Source: CAVRQM01 sp963756975 (GTDB lineage: Bacteria > Pseudomonadota > Alphaproteobacteria > Acetobacterales > Acetobacteraceae). From it: a stretch of DNA of 64,000 nt. The stretch covers positions 930,001 to 994,000 of the forward strand of contig CAVWPS010000001.1 in assembly GCA_963756975.1 (NCBI GenBank), written 5' to 3'. The notes under the pieces were generated by a model, which did no database searches, was not told the DNA's origin, and was given only the letters and a program-made list of their open reading frames with translations. Shown here one piece after another: positions 35,203 through 42,787 of this stretch. Each line of letters opens with the position of its first letter. The first letter of the stretch is position 1. The position numbers were made by a program, and so were the translations under genes.

Positions 35203-35885
35203 TCCGGGTCGGCATTTTGGACGCGCCCGACGGCGGCGGGTGGGACGATTGGGTTGCGGACCTGCCGGACGGGCTCGAACCGCATCGCCTGAAGCTGGAA
35301 GGGAGCTGGCCGGCCGGCCTCGACCGGATCGTGTTCGAGGCGTCGCCGTTCGATCTGGGCCGGGCCGCGCTGTTGGCGGGCGACGGGCGGCGGGGCGTGG
35401 GCGGGCCGCCGTCGCTGTGTGTCGCCCTGCCCTGCCGCCCGGCGGAGCGGGACGCGCGGCGGTCCCGGGTGACGATGTTTCGCGACATTCTGGCCGGCGC
35501 GCCCGGGCCGCTGGCGGTGCTGGATGTCGGTGCGTTGCAGGACGAGCACATCGCGGCGGGCGATCCGCTCGACGCGATGCTGTTGACCGAGACGGGACGG
35601 CCGACGCCGCCGATGGCGCTCACGATCGGGCGGCTCGTCGGCGCGTGGCTTACGACCGGCGAGATCGCGGGCGCGGCGGCAATGGCGGAACTGGCGCTGT
35701 GGCACGCGGCCCACGCGCGACGCTGGGCGATGACGCTGCCGGCCGACCTCCGGGTCTGGGCCGGGGACATCCGCGCCGCCGCGCTCACGGCCGAACGGCG
35801 GCCGGAGTTCATGGCGGCGGCCGGCGATCTGTTCTCGAAGCTGGGTCACGCGACAGCCGCCGCCCTGTTCGCGCCGAAACCGTAG
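35199..35885 (+). CDS. Protein of unknown function in the glycan cluster
   Basis: 228 residues with GTG start sharing the sulfotransferase stop. The N-terminal half is acidic and Trp-rich (DGGGWDDWVADLPDG), followed by LALPCRPAERDARRSRVTMFRDILAG-like residues with LAVLDVGALQDEHIAAGDPLDAMLLTE. The second half is helical (AAMAELALWHAAHARRWAM). No signal peptide, no transmembrane helix and no recognised domain. It is immediately followed (stop TAG then ATG) by the SGNH-like gene. A function cannot be given. Confidence 0.6.
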   Translation: MIRVGILDAPDGGGWDDWVADLPDGLEPHRLKLEGSWPAGLDRIVFEASPFDLGRAALLAGDGRRGVGGPPSLCVALPCRPAERDARRSRVTMFRDILAGAPGPLAVLDVGALQDEHIAAGDPLDAMLLTETGRPTPPMALTIGRLVGAWLTTGEIAGAAAMAELALWHAAHARRWAMTLPADLRVWAGDIRAAALTAERRPEFMAAAGDLFSKLGHATAAALFAPKP

Positions 35886-37163
35886 ATGGCGCGACGGCCG
35901 CGGGTTGCGATCATCGGCAACTCGAACTCGCTGCTGCGGCACGGCTACACCGCCCATCTCGACCCGGAACGGTTCGACGTGCGGCGGTTCGCGCTGGGCG
36001 CGTGTCCGAATGCGATGCTGCTGTACGCGCTGACGATGCCGGGCTGGGACATCGCGTTCGACTGGATCGTGATCGAGACGTCGCCGACCGATCAGATGTT
36101 CGAGCAGCTCGGGCTATACGGCGCGGCGCAACGGCGGGCGGCGCTGGCGCTGTTCCTGGACGAGGTGGCGCGGCGGCAACCGGGGGCGCGGGTGCTGGCG
36201 CTGGTGCTGCCGTTTCAGGCGACGCTGGCCGGCGACGCGCCGTCGCTGACGCCCGAGTTGCTGGACGGTCTGGCGACCGCCGCGCGGCCGGTCGTGGTGC
36301 TCGACATCGCGGCGGTGTTTTGGCGCCACGCGGCCGGGACGCCGCTCGCCGATGTGTTCATGGCCGACCGGATGCACCCGAGCCCGCCGGCCCAGATCGT
36401 GGTGGGGCGGCTGCTGGCGTGCGTGCTGTCCGGGCTGGAGCAGCCGGTGGACTGGGTGGCACCCGGACCGGGGCACGGGCACGGTGCGGCTGGTCGTGCC
36501 GGACGGCGTGACGCCCGGGCCGCCGCGGATCAACCCGATCGTCACCGCGCCGGTCCATCGTCTCGGCCTCGGCGAAACCGGACGGTGGACGGGCGCGCGC
36601 CCGGAGCGGATCGTGGCGGTCGTCATCAACCGCAACGCGACAAGCTGCGGGCTGCGGCTGAGCGGCGAGACGACGCACGAGGTCGATCTGCGGTGCCGGC
36701 CCGACCCGGCGCTCGAGACGGTGGTCAGCCTGATCCCGGTCCGGGGCGGCGTGACCGGCACGGCGCTTGCGATCGAACCGCTGCCCGCGGTGGCCGCGGC
36801 CGCCGAGCCGATTTGGGAAAGCGATCCGGCAAGGCGGCGACGGGGCTGGAGTTCTGGGGCGTGCTGGTCGCCGACGCGGAGGCGCTGGACGCGGTTCGCG
36901 CGCGGCAAACGGTCCCGGCCGACGCGCTGGCCGAGCCGGCGGTCGCGGCCGAGGCGGCGCGCCTGATGGCGGAGTTCGCGCGCTGGCACGCGGCGTTCAG
37001 CCAACGGTGGCTGCTGATCGGGTCGCCGTGGTTGCTGGGCTGGGCGGAGCAGTTCCGCGCCGACCTGCTCGCCGCGCGCACCAGGCCGGAGGTCCTGGCG
37101 GCGGCGCTGACATTATTCCGGCGGTTCGGCGATCCGGCGGCCTGCGCGATATTGACGACGTGA
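35886..37163 (+). CDS. SGNH-hydrolase-like protein with a frame-shifted middle segment
   Basis: 425 residues if read straight through. The N-terminal domain fits the SGNH/GDSL fold: IIGNSNSLLRHGY (block I with GNSNS) and, near residue 160, DRMHPSPPAQIV (block V, DxxH). From about 36471 to 36835 the straight frame becomes a low-complexity Arg/Gly/Pro/Asp run, while the +1 frame encodes an ordinary protein (VRLVVPDGVTPG, RIVAVVINRNATSCGLRL, VSLIPVRGGVTG); the original frame then resumes with GLEFWGVLVADAEALDAV. An extra G in GGGG (36470-36473) and a missing base near 36830-36840 would explain this. The true product is likely the mosaic reading. Confidence 0.65.
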   Translation: MARRPRVAIIGNSNSLLRHGYTAHLDPERFDVRRFALGACPNAMLLYALTMPGWDIAFDWIVIETSPTDQMFEQLGLYGAAQRRAALALFLDEVARRQPGARVLALVLPFQATLAGDAPSLTPELLDGLATAARPVVVLDIAAVFWRHAAGTPLADVFMADRMHPSPPAQIVVGRLLACVLSGLEQPVDWVAPGPGHGHGAAGRAGRRDARAAADQPDRHRAGPSSRPRRNRTVDGRAPGADRGGRHQPQRDKLRAAAERRDDARGRSAVPARPGARDGGQPDPGPGRRDRHGACDRTAARGGRGRRADLGKRSGKAATGLEFWGVLVADAEALDAVRARQTVPADALAEPAVAAEAARLMAEFARWHAAFSQRWLLIGSPWLLGWAEQFRADLLAARTRPEVLAAALTLFRRFGDPAACAILTT

Positions 37164-37171
37164 CGCGGCGC

Positions 37172-38018
37172 TCACCCCGTCTGACAGTGCGCGCACCAGT
37201 ATAGTTTGCGCCCGGCCATCGCCTCGGACGACACCGGATTGCCGCAGACGAGGCATGGCTTGCCGGCGCGGTGGGCGACCCAGGTGGAGCCCCGGCGGGT
37301 TTTCGCCGTTTTCGATCTGGATGTCGTGCCGGTCGTGACGATCCGGCCGGTCCGCACGCCGTCCTCCAGCAAGCCGGTGAGGTCGCGCCACATCGCGCGC
37401 CATGTCGCGGGCGAGATGTCGCGGCCGGGGCGATGCGGTTCGATGCGCGCGCGGAACAGCAATTCGGCGCGGTAGATGTTGCCGATGCCGGCGACGATGT
37501 CCTGGCGCATCAGCAACTGGCCGATCGCGCTCCGCGACGCATGGATCCTCGCATAGGCGCGGTCGGGGTCCGCGTCGGCCCGCAGCGGGTCATCGCCGAG
37601 CCTGGCCATCACGGCGAGCTTGTGTTCGGGCGAGACGATCTCGCACGCGGTGGGGCCGCTGAGGTCGGCGACGTGCGTCTCCGTCAGCAGGCGGAGGCGG
37701 ACGAGACCGCTCGGCGCGGGCGGAAACGGGGCGTCGGCGTCGGCGGTGCCGCGACGGCGGCGGCCGATGCCGTCGAGGCCATCGCCGTGGAAGCGCCACA
37801 TCCCGTAGAGGCCGAGGTGGACGCGCAGCCAGCCGGCGGTCGCGAATTCGAGGAACATCTGCTTGCCGTGCGCCTCGGACGGCCACGAGATCTCGGCCGT
37901 CGAGCCGTTCGGCGCCCTCGGCGAAGCGGCCCTGCGGGCTGCTGGCCTCGACGCGGTGGCCGACGAACTGGGCCGTGAACGCGTTCGCGAGGCGGTGGAC
38001 GGTGTGGCCCTCGGGCAC
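37172..38018 (-). pseudogene. nei: Fpg/Nei-family DNA glycosylase, frameshifted
   Basis: Base-excision repair glycosylase/AP lyase. MPEGHTVHRLA gives the catalytic Pro2 and Glu3 and the Nei-type start; the C-terminal zinc finger CLVCGNPVSSEAMAGRKLYWCAHC has C-x2-C pairs. The two-helix H2TH region is present (QDIVAGIGNIYRAELLFRARIEP). The frame breaks within 37876-37888: after RDLVAV the next frame reads EAHGKQMFLEFATAGW. Removing one C from a CC run on the minus strand rejoins them as VAVEAHGKQMF. GTG start at 38018 is directly adjacent to the rnhA stop, so rnhA-nei are coupled, downstream of thrB. Confidence 0.85.
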
Positions 38019-38480
38019 TCAGGCGAGCCCGAGCATGACGTCCCGCGCGGCGGTGGCGAGGCGGTCGGCGCGCTCGTTCATGACGTCGCCGGAGTGGCCG
38101 CGCACCCACTCCCACGTGACCTCGTGCTTGGCGGCGGCGTCGAGGATGCGGCGCCAGAGGTCCATGTTCGCCACCGGATCGCCGCCGGCGGTGCGCCATT
38201 TGCGGCGGACCCAGCCTTCCCGCCACCGGGTGATGCCGAGGCGGAGGTATTCGCTGTCCGTGCGCAACACGACGCGGCACGGGCGGGTCAGCGCCTCCAG
38301 AGCCTCGGCGGCGGCGGTCAGTTCCATGCGGTTGTTCGTGGTGGCGGGCTCGGCCCCGGATAATTCGCGCTCGTGGCCGCGCAGCACCAGGATCGCGGCC
38401 CAGCCGCCGGGACCGGGGTTCGGCTTGCAGCCGCCGTCGGTCCAGATCGTGACCGTGTCGTCGCGCGGTTCAGAGTCCAT
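38019..38480 (-). CDS. rnhA: Ribonuclease HI
   Basis: 153 residues, normal length. Removes RNA from RNA-DNA hybrids. All catalytic acids are visible: D in WTDGGCKPNPGPGGW, E in NNRMELTAA, D in LRTDSEYL, and the final D in NERADRLA. The RGHSGDVMN loop has the conserved His. It overlaps the thrB stop by 11 nt and is followed by the nei gene, a thrB-rnhA order common in alphaproteobacteria. Confidence 0.95.
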   Translation of the reverse strand: MDSEPRDDTVTIWTDGGCKPNPGPGGWAAILVLRGHERELSGAEPATTNNRMELTAAAEALEALTRPCRVVLRTDSEYLRLGITRWREGWVRRKWRTAGGDPVANMDLWRRILDAAAKHEVTWEWVRGHSGDVMNERADRLATAARDVMLGLA

Positions 38481-39438
38481 AGGCGGCGGCGTCCGTGATG
38501 GCCGTGTGGGCCCGCAGGCGAAGAACGTAGGCCATCGGGTCCTTGCGCGTGACCAGCGCGCCGGCGGGGGTCGCGAGCCAGTCGTAGAGGCGGGTCAGGG
38601 CGAACCGCAGCGCGGCGCCGCGGGCGAGCACCGGCAGGGCCGCGCGCTCCGCTTCGCTCAGCGGGCGGACGGCCGCGTAGGCGCGGGAAAACGTCGCGGC
38701 CATGGCAGGGTCGAAGCGGTGCTCCTCGTCGAAGCACCACGCGTTGAGGCAGACGGCGACGTCGTAGGCGAGCAGGTCGGTCGCGGCGAAATAGAAGTCG
38801 ATCAGGCCGGACAGGCGGCCGTCGAGGAAGAAGACGTTGTCCGGGAACAGGTCGGCGTGGATATGCCCGACCGGCAGGCCGGGCGCGGGCCAGGCGGCCT
38901 CGATCGCGGCGAGCGCCACGGTGAGTTCGTCGAGCAGTCCGGGCGGCAGGGTCGCGGCGTCGGGATGGGCGCGGCTGCGGGCCAGCAGCGGGGGCCAGCC
39001 GGCGGGGCCGAGCGCGTTGGGACGGGTCGGCGCATAGCCCGTGCCGGCGGCGTGGAGGCGTGCCAGCGCCGCGCCCACGGCGGACGCGTGGGCGGTCTGG
39101 AGCCGGCGGGGCCAGACGCCGGGCAGGAAGGTGGTGATCGCCGCCGACCGCCCGCACAGATGACGCAGGCTTTCGCCGTCGCGGCCCGGCACCGGACGCG
39201 GGCAGGTGATGCCGTGCGCCGAAAGGTGGTCCATCAGGCCGAGGAACCAGGGCAGCTCGGCGGGATCGACGCGCTTTTCGTACAGCGTGAGGATGTAGTC
39301 GCCGGTGGTGGTCTTCAGGGCGAAATTGCTGTTCTCCACGCCCTCGGCGATGCCCTTGCAGGCGACCGGCGACCCGATCTCGTATTCGGCCAGGAACGAC
39401 GACAGGGCGGCATCGGAGACATCGGTGTAGACGGCCAT
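38470..39438 (-). CDS. thrB: Homoserine kinase, APH-fold type
   Basis: 322 residues. Phosphorylates homoserine for threonine synthesis. This is the alphaproteobacterial type with the aminoglycoside phosphotransferase fold, not the GHMP type: HIHADLFPDNVFF is the catalytic loop and SGLIDFYFAATDLLAYDVAV the metal-binding DxD-like strand. SNFALKTTTGDYILTLYEK is the nucleotide-binding lysine region. The ATG at 39438 (MAVYTDVSDAAL) is the family start; no strong ribosome site is seen. It diverges from the lipoprotein at 39561. Confidence 0.92.
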   Translation of the reverse strand: MAVYTDVSDAALSSFLAEYEIGSPVACKGIAEGVENSNFALKTTTGDYILTLYEKRVDPAELPWFLGLMDHLSAHGITCPRPVPGRDGESLRHLCGRSAAITTFLPGVWPRRLQTAHASAVGAALARLHAAGTGYAPTRPNALGPAGWPPLLARSRAHPDAATLPPGLLDELTVALAAIEAAWPAPGLPVGHIHADLFPDNVFFLDGRLSGLIDFYFAATDLLAYDVAVCLNAWCFDEEHRFDPAMAATFSRAYAAVRPLSEAERAALPVLARGAALRFALTRLYDWLATPAGALVTRKDPMAYVLRLRAHTAITDAAAYGL

Positions 39439-39560
39439 CGGGCGGCGGTGACTCGCGGATCGGTGAACGGCGAGGCTACAGGGCGAAGCGGCGCACGGCC
39501 ACCTCGATTGCCGAACGTTCGACGAGGCCCCACCATGGGGCCGCCCCACAGGAGTCCGCG

Positions 39561-40100
39561 ATGCCGACCACAGCCTCCGCCCTTGCCCGTTTCGCGGCGC
39601 TGGCCCTGCCGTTGCTGACGCTGGCCGGCTGCGTCGGCAACGGCGAGAAATATGCGCCGCTCTGCCCCGCGCTGAAGCTGCTGCCCGAGGCGTCGGACAT
39701 CGGGACGTATGCCGGGTCCGGGCGGGATCTGACCGATCTGGTGTTTCAGGCGCGCATCGTCGGCGTGCCGGGGCGATGCGCGCCGGGCGACCCGGGATTC
39801 GTCGCGGCGACGATCCGTGTGGGGTTCGACATCACGCGCGGCCCGGCGGACCCCTCGCGCGAGATCGACCTGCCGTATTTCGTCGCCGTGGCCGAGGGTA
39901 GCCGCATCCTCGACGAGCACGATTACCTGCTGCACGCGATTTTCCCGCCGAACGTCGACCAGCAGCGCGCCGACAGCGACGAGATTTCGCTCAGCCTGCC
40001 GGTGAGCAAGCAGAAGAACGCGACGGCCTATACGGTCTATGTCGGGTTTCGGCTGACGCCGGAGCAGTTGCAGCAGAACCGGGCCCATCCGGCTCGGTAA
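39561..40100 (+). CDS. Lipoprotein of unknown function
   Basis: 179 residues. An N-terminal signal ends in the lipobox LTLAGC, so it should be lipid-anchored. The mature domain contains ICPALKLLPEASDIGTYAGSG-like residues, a beta-rich centre (TIRVGFDITRGPADPSREIDLPYFVAV) and DEISLSLPVSKQKNATAYTVYVGF. No known domain is recognised. AGGAG sits 8 nt before the ATG. A large inverted repeat follows its stop. Confidence 0.75.
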   Translation: MPTTASALARFAALALPLLTLAGCVGNGEKYAPLCPALKLLPEASDIGTYAGSGRDLTDLVFQARIVGVPGRCAPGDPGFVAATIRVGFDITRGPADPSREIDLPYFVAVAEGSRILDEHDYLLHAIFPPNVDQQRADSDEISLSLPVSKQKNATAYTVYVGFRLTPEQLQQNRAHPAR

Positions 40101-40109
40101 GGGGCTAGG

Positions 40110-40196
40110 CCCTCACCCCGGCCCTCTCCCATAAGGCGGGAGAGGGAGAAGCGGCTGCTCCCTCTCCCGGCTATTGGGAGAGGGTTGGGGTGAGGG
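40110..40196. repeat. Nested inverted repeat, probable bidirectional terminator
   Basis: Outer arms of 21 nt, CCCTCACCCCGGCCCTCTCCC (40110-40130) and GGGAGAGGGTTGGGGTGAGGG (40176-40196), pair with two mismatches. Inside lie GGGAGAGGGAG (40138-40148) and CTCCCTCTCCC (40158-40168), a perfect 11-bp hairpin. The 5' outer CCCTCTCCC is also complementary to the inner GGGAGAGGG, so alternative folds exist. This CCCTCACCCC...CCCTCTCCC pattern is a widespread proteobacterial intergenic repeat, as I recall it. It lies between convergent genes and can terminate either strand. Confidence 0.8.
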
Positions 40197-40203
40197 TCTG
40201 AGC

Positions 40204-40719
40204 CTAAGCGGCGCGGCGGGCCAGGGCTGCGGGCAGGCCCGCGATGGCGCCGTCGATCAGGGCGGCGTCGGCTGGGCCGTCGACCGTCGTCGCCATGACG
40301 GCGGCGGCGGCGCGGGTGGCGATGTCGGTCGCGGCGAGGCGGACCTCCGTCACGGCGGCCTTTTCGGCGGCGGCGATGCGGTCGTGGGCCATCTTCTCGC
40401 GGCGGGCGGCGGAGCGTTCCGCCTCGTGGGCGGCGGCGGCGGACAGGCGGGCGGCTTCGGCCTGCGCGCCCTCGATCAGGGCCTTGGCGTCGGCGGCCGC
40501 GCGTTCACGCTGCTGCGTCGCCTCGGTCAGCATCCGGCTCGCCTCACGCTTCAGGCGCGACGCCTCGGCGAGTTCGCCCCGGATCTCCTCGGCGCGCTTG
40601 TCGAGGATGGCGGCCAGCGGCGTCCAGAGCTTGCGCCCGAACAGGACGACGAAGATGACGAACGCGATGGCGACCCAAGTGGCGGGCTCGGCGAACAGCG
40701 ACGGGTGATGCGGGGGCAC
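40204..40719 (-). CDS. atpF: ATP synthase F0 subunit b
   Basis: 171 residues. One N-terminal membrane helix (TWVAIAFVIFVVLFGRKL) then a long Ala/Glu/Arg-rich helix that forms the peripheral stalk with subunit b'. Last gene of the leftward atpI-atpB-atpE-atpF'-atpF operon. A GTG start at 40719 follows TTAGGA. The F1 genes are not in this window, as expected for alphaproteobacteria, where F0 and F1 are separate operons. Confidence 0.93.
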   Translation of the reverse strand: MPPHHPSLFAEPATWVAIAFVIFVVLFGRKLWTPLAAILDKRAEEIRGELAEASRLKREASRMLTEATQQRERAAADAKALIEGAQAEAARLSAAAAHEAERSAARREKMAHDRIAAAEKAAVTEVRLAATDIATRAAAAVMATTVDGPADAALIDGAIAGLPAALARRAA

Positions 40720-40739
40720 GGGTAAATCCTAACGGGCGG

Positions 40740-41315
40740 TCATGCCGCGCGCGCGGCCATGGCGGTCTCGACTTCCCGGTCGACGAGGCCCCGATCCGGC
40801 ACGATGCCGCTCAGCCGGGCGACGACGGCCGACGCGGTGTCGGTCGCGACTTCGCGCAACGCGCCCAAGGCGGACGCGCGCGCTTCGTGGATGCGACCCT
40901 CGGCCTCGGTCAGCTGCGCGTCGAGCCGGGCGTTCTGCTCGGCCGACCGCGCGGAAGCCGCAGCCTTCGCGTCGGCCACGGCGGTGGCGAGCTGGTGTTG
41001 CGCCTGCGCCTGCGCGGCACGGGTGCCGGCCGACTGCGCCTCGATCGCGGAATCCGCTTCGGCCTTGTCGCGGCGCGCGGCTTCGAGATCGGCGGCGATG
41101 ACGGTCGCGCGATTTTCGAGCACACCCTCGACCGTCGGCAATGCCCAGCGCGCGAGCGCGAGATAGAGCACGACGAAGATGATGACGAGCCAGACGATCT
41201 GGGCCGTCATCATCGGATTGCCGAAATCGAGCTGCGGCATCCCCTCCGCCGCCCCGGCCGGGGCCGGGACGAGGCTCAGGACACCGAGTGCCGCAACCGG
41301 GAGCGCGAGGCGCAT
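40740..41315 (-). CDS. atpF': ATP synthase F0 subunit b'
   Basis: 191 residues. A signal-like N-terminus (LALPVAALGVLSLVPAPAGAAEG) precedes MPQLDFGNPMMTAQIVWLVIIFVVLYLALARWALP, the single membrane helix region typical of b', then a long coiled stalk helix. The start MRLALP is the longest. b' pairs with b in the split peripheral stalk of photosynthetic and alphaproteobacterial ATP synthases. It lies 8 nt after atpE and 20 nt before atpF. Confidence 0.92.
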   Translation of the reverse strand: MRLALPVAALGVLSLVPAPAGAAEGMPQLDFGNPMMTAQIVWLVIIFVVLYLALARWALPTVEGVLENRATVIAADLEAARRDKAEADSAIEAQSAGTRAAQAQAQHQLATAVADAKAAASARSAEQNARLDAQLTEAEGRIHEARASALGALREVATDTASAVVARLSGIVPDRGLVDREVETAMAARAA

Positions 41316-41323
41316 CGGAGCGA

Positions 41324-41548
41324 TCAGGTGAACAGGATGAGGAACGCGATCAGCAGGGCGAACAGCGCCACCGCCTCGGTCAGGGCGAAGCCAAGAATGC
41401 CGAGGCCGAACACCTGGTCGCGCGCCGACGGGTTCCGCGCGACGGAAGTCACCAGCGAGGAGAAGATGTTGCCGATGCCGATGCCGACGCCCGCGAGGGC
41501 GATGACGGCGATGCCGGCGCCGATGGCCTTGGCGGCTGCTACGTCCAT
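41324..41548 (-). CDS. atpE: ATP synthase F0 subunit c
   Basis: 74 residues, two helices. The rotor ring subunit: GAGIAVIALAGVGIGIGNIF with the GxGxG packing motif, the RNPSARDQ polar loop, and the proton-carrying glutamate in GFALTEAVALFALLIAF. AAAGGA precedes the ATG. It lies 58 nt after atpB. Confidence 0.97.
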   Translation of the reverse strand: MDVAAAKAIGAGIAVIALAGVGIGIGNIFSSLVTSVARNPSARDQVFGLGILGFALTEAVALFALLIAFLILFT

Positions 41549-41606
41549 GATATCAGTCCTTTTGTCTCGTTCAGGGTTTCAAACGCTTGTAGCCGTCGCC
41601 GAGCCG

Positions 41607-42359
41607 TCAGTGCAGGTGGACGGCGTCGTGCAGGTAGATGCAGGTCAGGATCGCGAACACGTACGCCTGCAAGCACGCGACCAGCAGCTCGAACCCGATC
41701 AGCACGACGTTGAGCGCGAGCGGGAACGCCGCCCCGATCGTGCCCGCGATGCCGATCGCCGACAGCATCAGGATGAAGCTCGCGAACACTTCGAGCATCA
41801 CGTGGCCGGCGACCATGTTCGCGAACAGTCGGATGGACAGGCTGACCGGGCGCGAGAGGTAGGAGATGACTTCGACCGGGATGATCAGCGGCGCCAACAG
41901 CTTCGGCGCGCCGGCCGGGAAGAAGTAGGTGAAGAACTTCCAGCCATGGATCCGCAGCGCCACGATCGTGACGATCACGATCACCGAAATGGCGAGCGTC
42001 GCCGTGACCGCGATGTGGCTCGTGAAGGTGAACGCATAGGGGAACAGGCCGAGCAGGTTGCCGAACAGGATGAAGAAGAACAGCGTGAAGACGAACGGGA
42101 AGAACCGCCTGCCCTCCTCGCCGATCTGATCGATGCACATCCGGTAGATGAACTGGTAGCCGAGCTCGGCCGCCGCCTGCAGACGCCCGGGCACGACCGA
42201 GCGGTGGCGCATGCCGAGCATCAGGAACGTCAGGATGCAGGCACCCGCGTAGACCATCAGCAGGTTCGACTGGGTGAAGTTTACCGATGCGCCGAGCGCG
42301 CCAAGGGCATGGTGCAGCTTGAACTGCCCGAGCGCGTCAATTCCGCCTTCAACCGCCAC
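41607..42359 (-). CDS. atpB: ATP synthase F0 subunit a
   Basis: 250 residues with about five to six helices. It forms the proton half-channels against the c ring; the essential arginine is in VSLSIRLFANMVAGH. FFPFVFTLFFFILFGNLLGLFPY and VLIGFELLVACLQAYVFAIL are typical. GTG start overlapped with the atpI end by 11 nt; GGAG is inside atpI. Second gene of the operon. Confidence 0.95.
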   Translation of the reverse strand: MAVEGGIDALGQFKLHHALGALGASVNFTQSNLLMVYAGACILTFLMLGMRHRSVVPGRLQAAAELGYQFIYRMCIDQIGEEGRRFFPFVFTLFFFILFGNLLGLFPYAFTFTSHIAVTATLAISVIVIVTIVALRIHGWKFFTYFFPAGAPKLLAPLIIPVEVISYLSRPVSLSIRLFANMVAGHVMLEVFASFILMLSAIGIAGTIGAAFPLALNVVLIGFELLVACLQAYVFAILTCIYLHDAVHLH

Positions 42360-42705
42360 CTAAACCGTCTCCCCGCCCATTGATCGCCCGTCGCCTCGCC
42401 TCGGCGCTCGGTCCCATCAGCCGATACACGTTCGCCACCCCAGCCGCACCGCCCATCAGGACGAAGACGACGAGAAAGATCGGGCTGGTGTGCAGCCAAC
42501 GATCCAGCAGCAAGCCAATCACGACCGCGACCACCAGGGCGGAGACCAGTTCCACCCCGACGCGCAGCCCAACCCCGAGCGCCGATGCGGGGAGCGCTTT
42601 CGCACCGCCCACGACCACCGGCCGATCCATCCCATGCTTGTCCCGCGCCGCGCGCAGACGCTGCTCGAACGAGCCCTCGGCGCCGTCGTCGTCACCGGTT
42701 TGCAT
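42349..42705 (-). CDS. atpI: ATP synthase accessory protein AtpI
   Basis: 118 residues with two hydrophobic segments (VGVELVSALVVAVVIGLLLD; PIFLVVFVLMGGAAGVANVY) joined by RWLHTS, the pattern of AtpI, which helps c-ring assembly. ATG 42705 (MQTGDDDGAEG) is probable with weak ribosome binding; an internal Met is possible. First gene of the F0 operon and divergent from the AsmA gene across 82 bp. Confidence 0.88.
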   Translation of the reverse strand: MQTGDDDGAEGSFEQRLRAARDKHGMDRPVVVGGAKALPASALGVGLRVGVELVSALVVAVVIGLLLDRWLHTSPIFLVVFVLMGGAAGVANVYRLMGPSAEARRRAINGRGDGLGGG

Positions 42706-42787
42706 GACGTTCGGGGCTGTATCGGCGGCCCAAAGAGGTGTCAAGGAAGCGGCGGAACCGCGGCGGCGGACAATGCGTTCGCGACCC

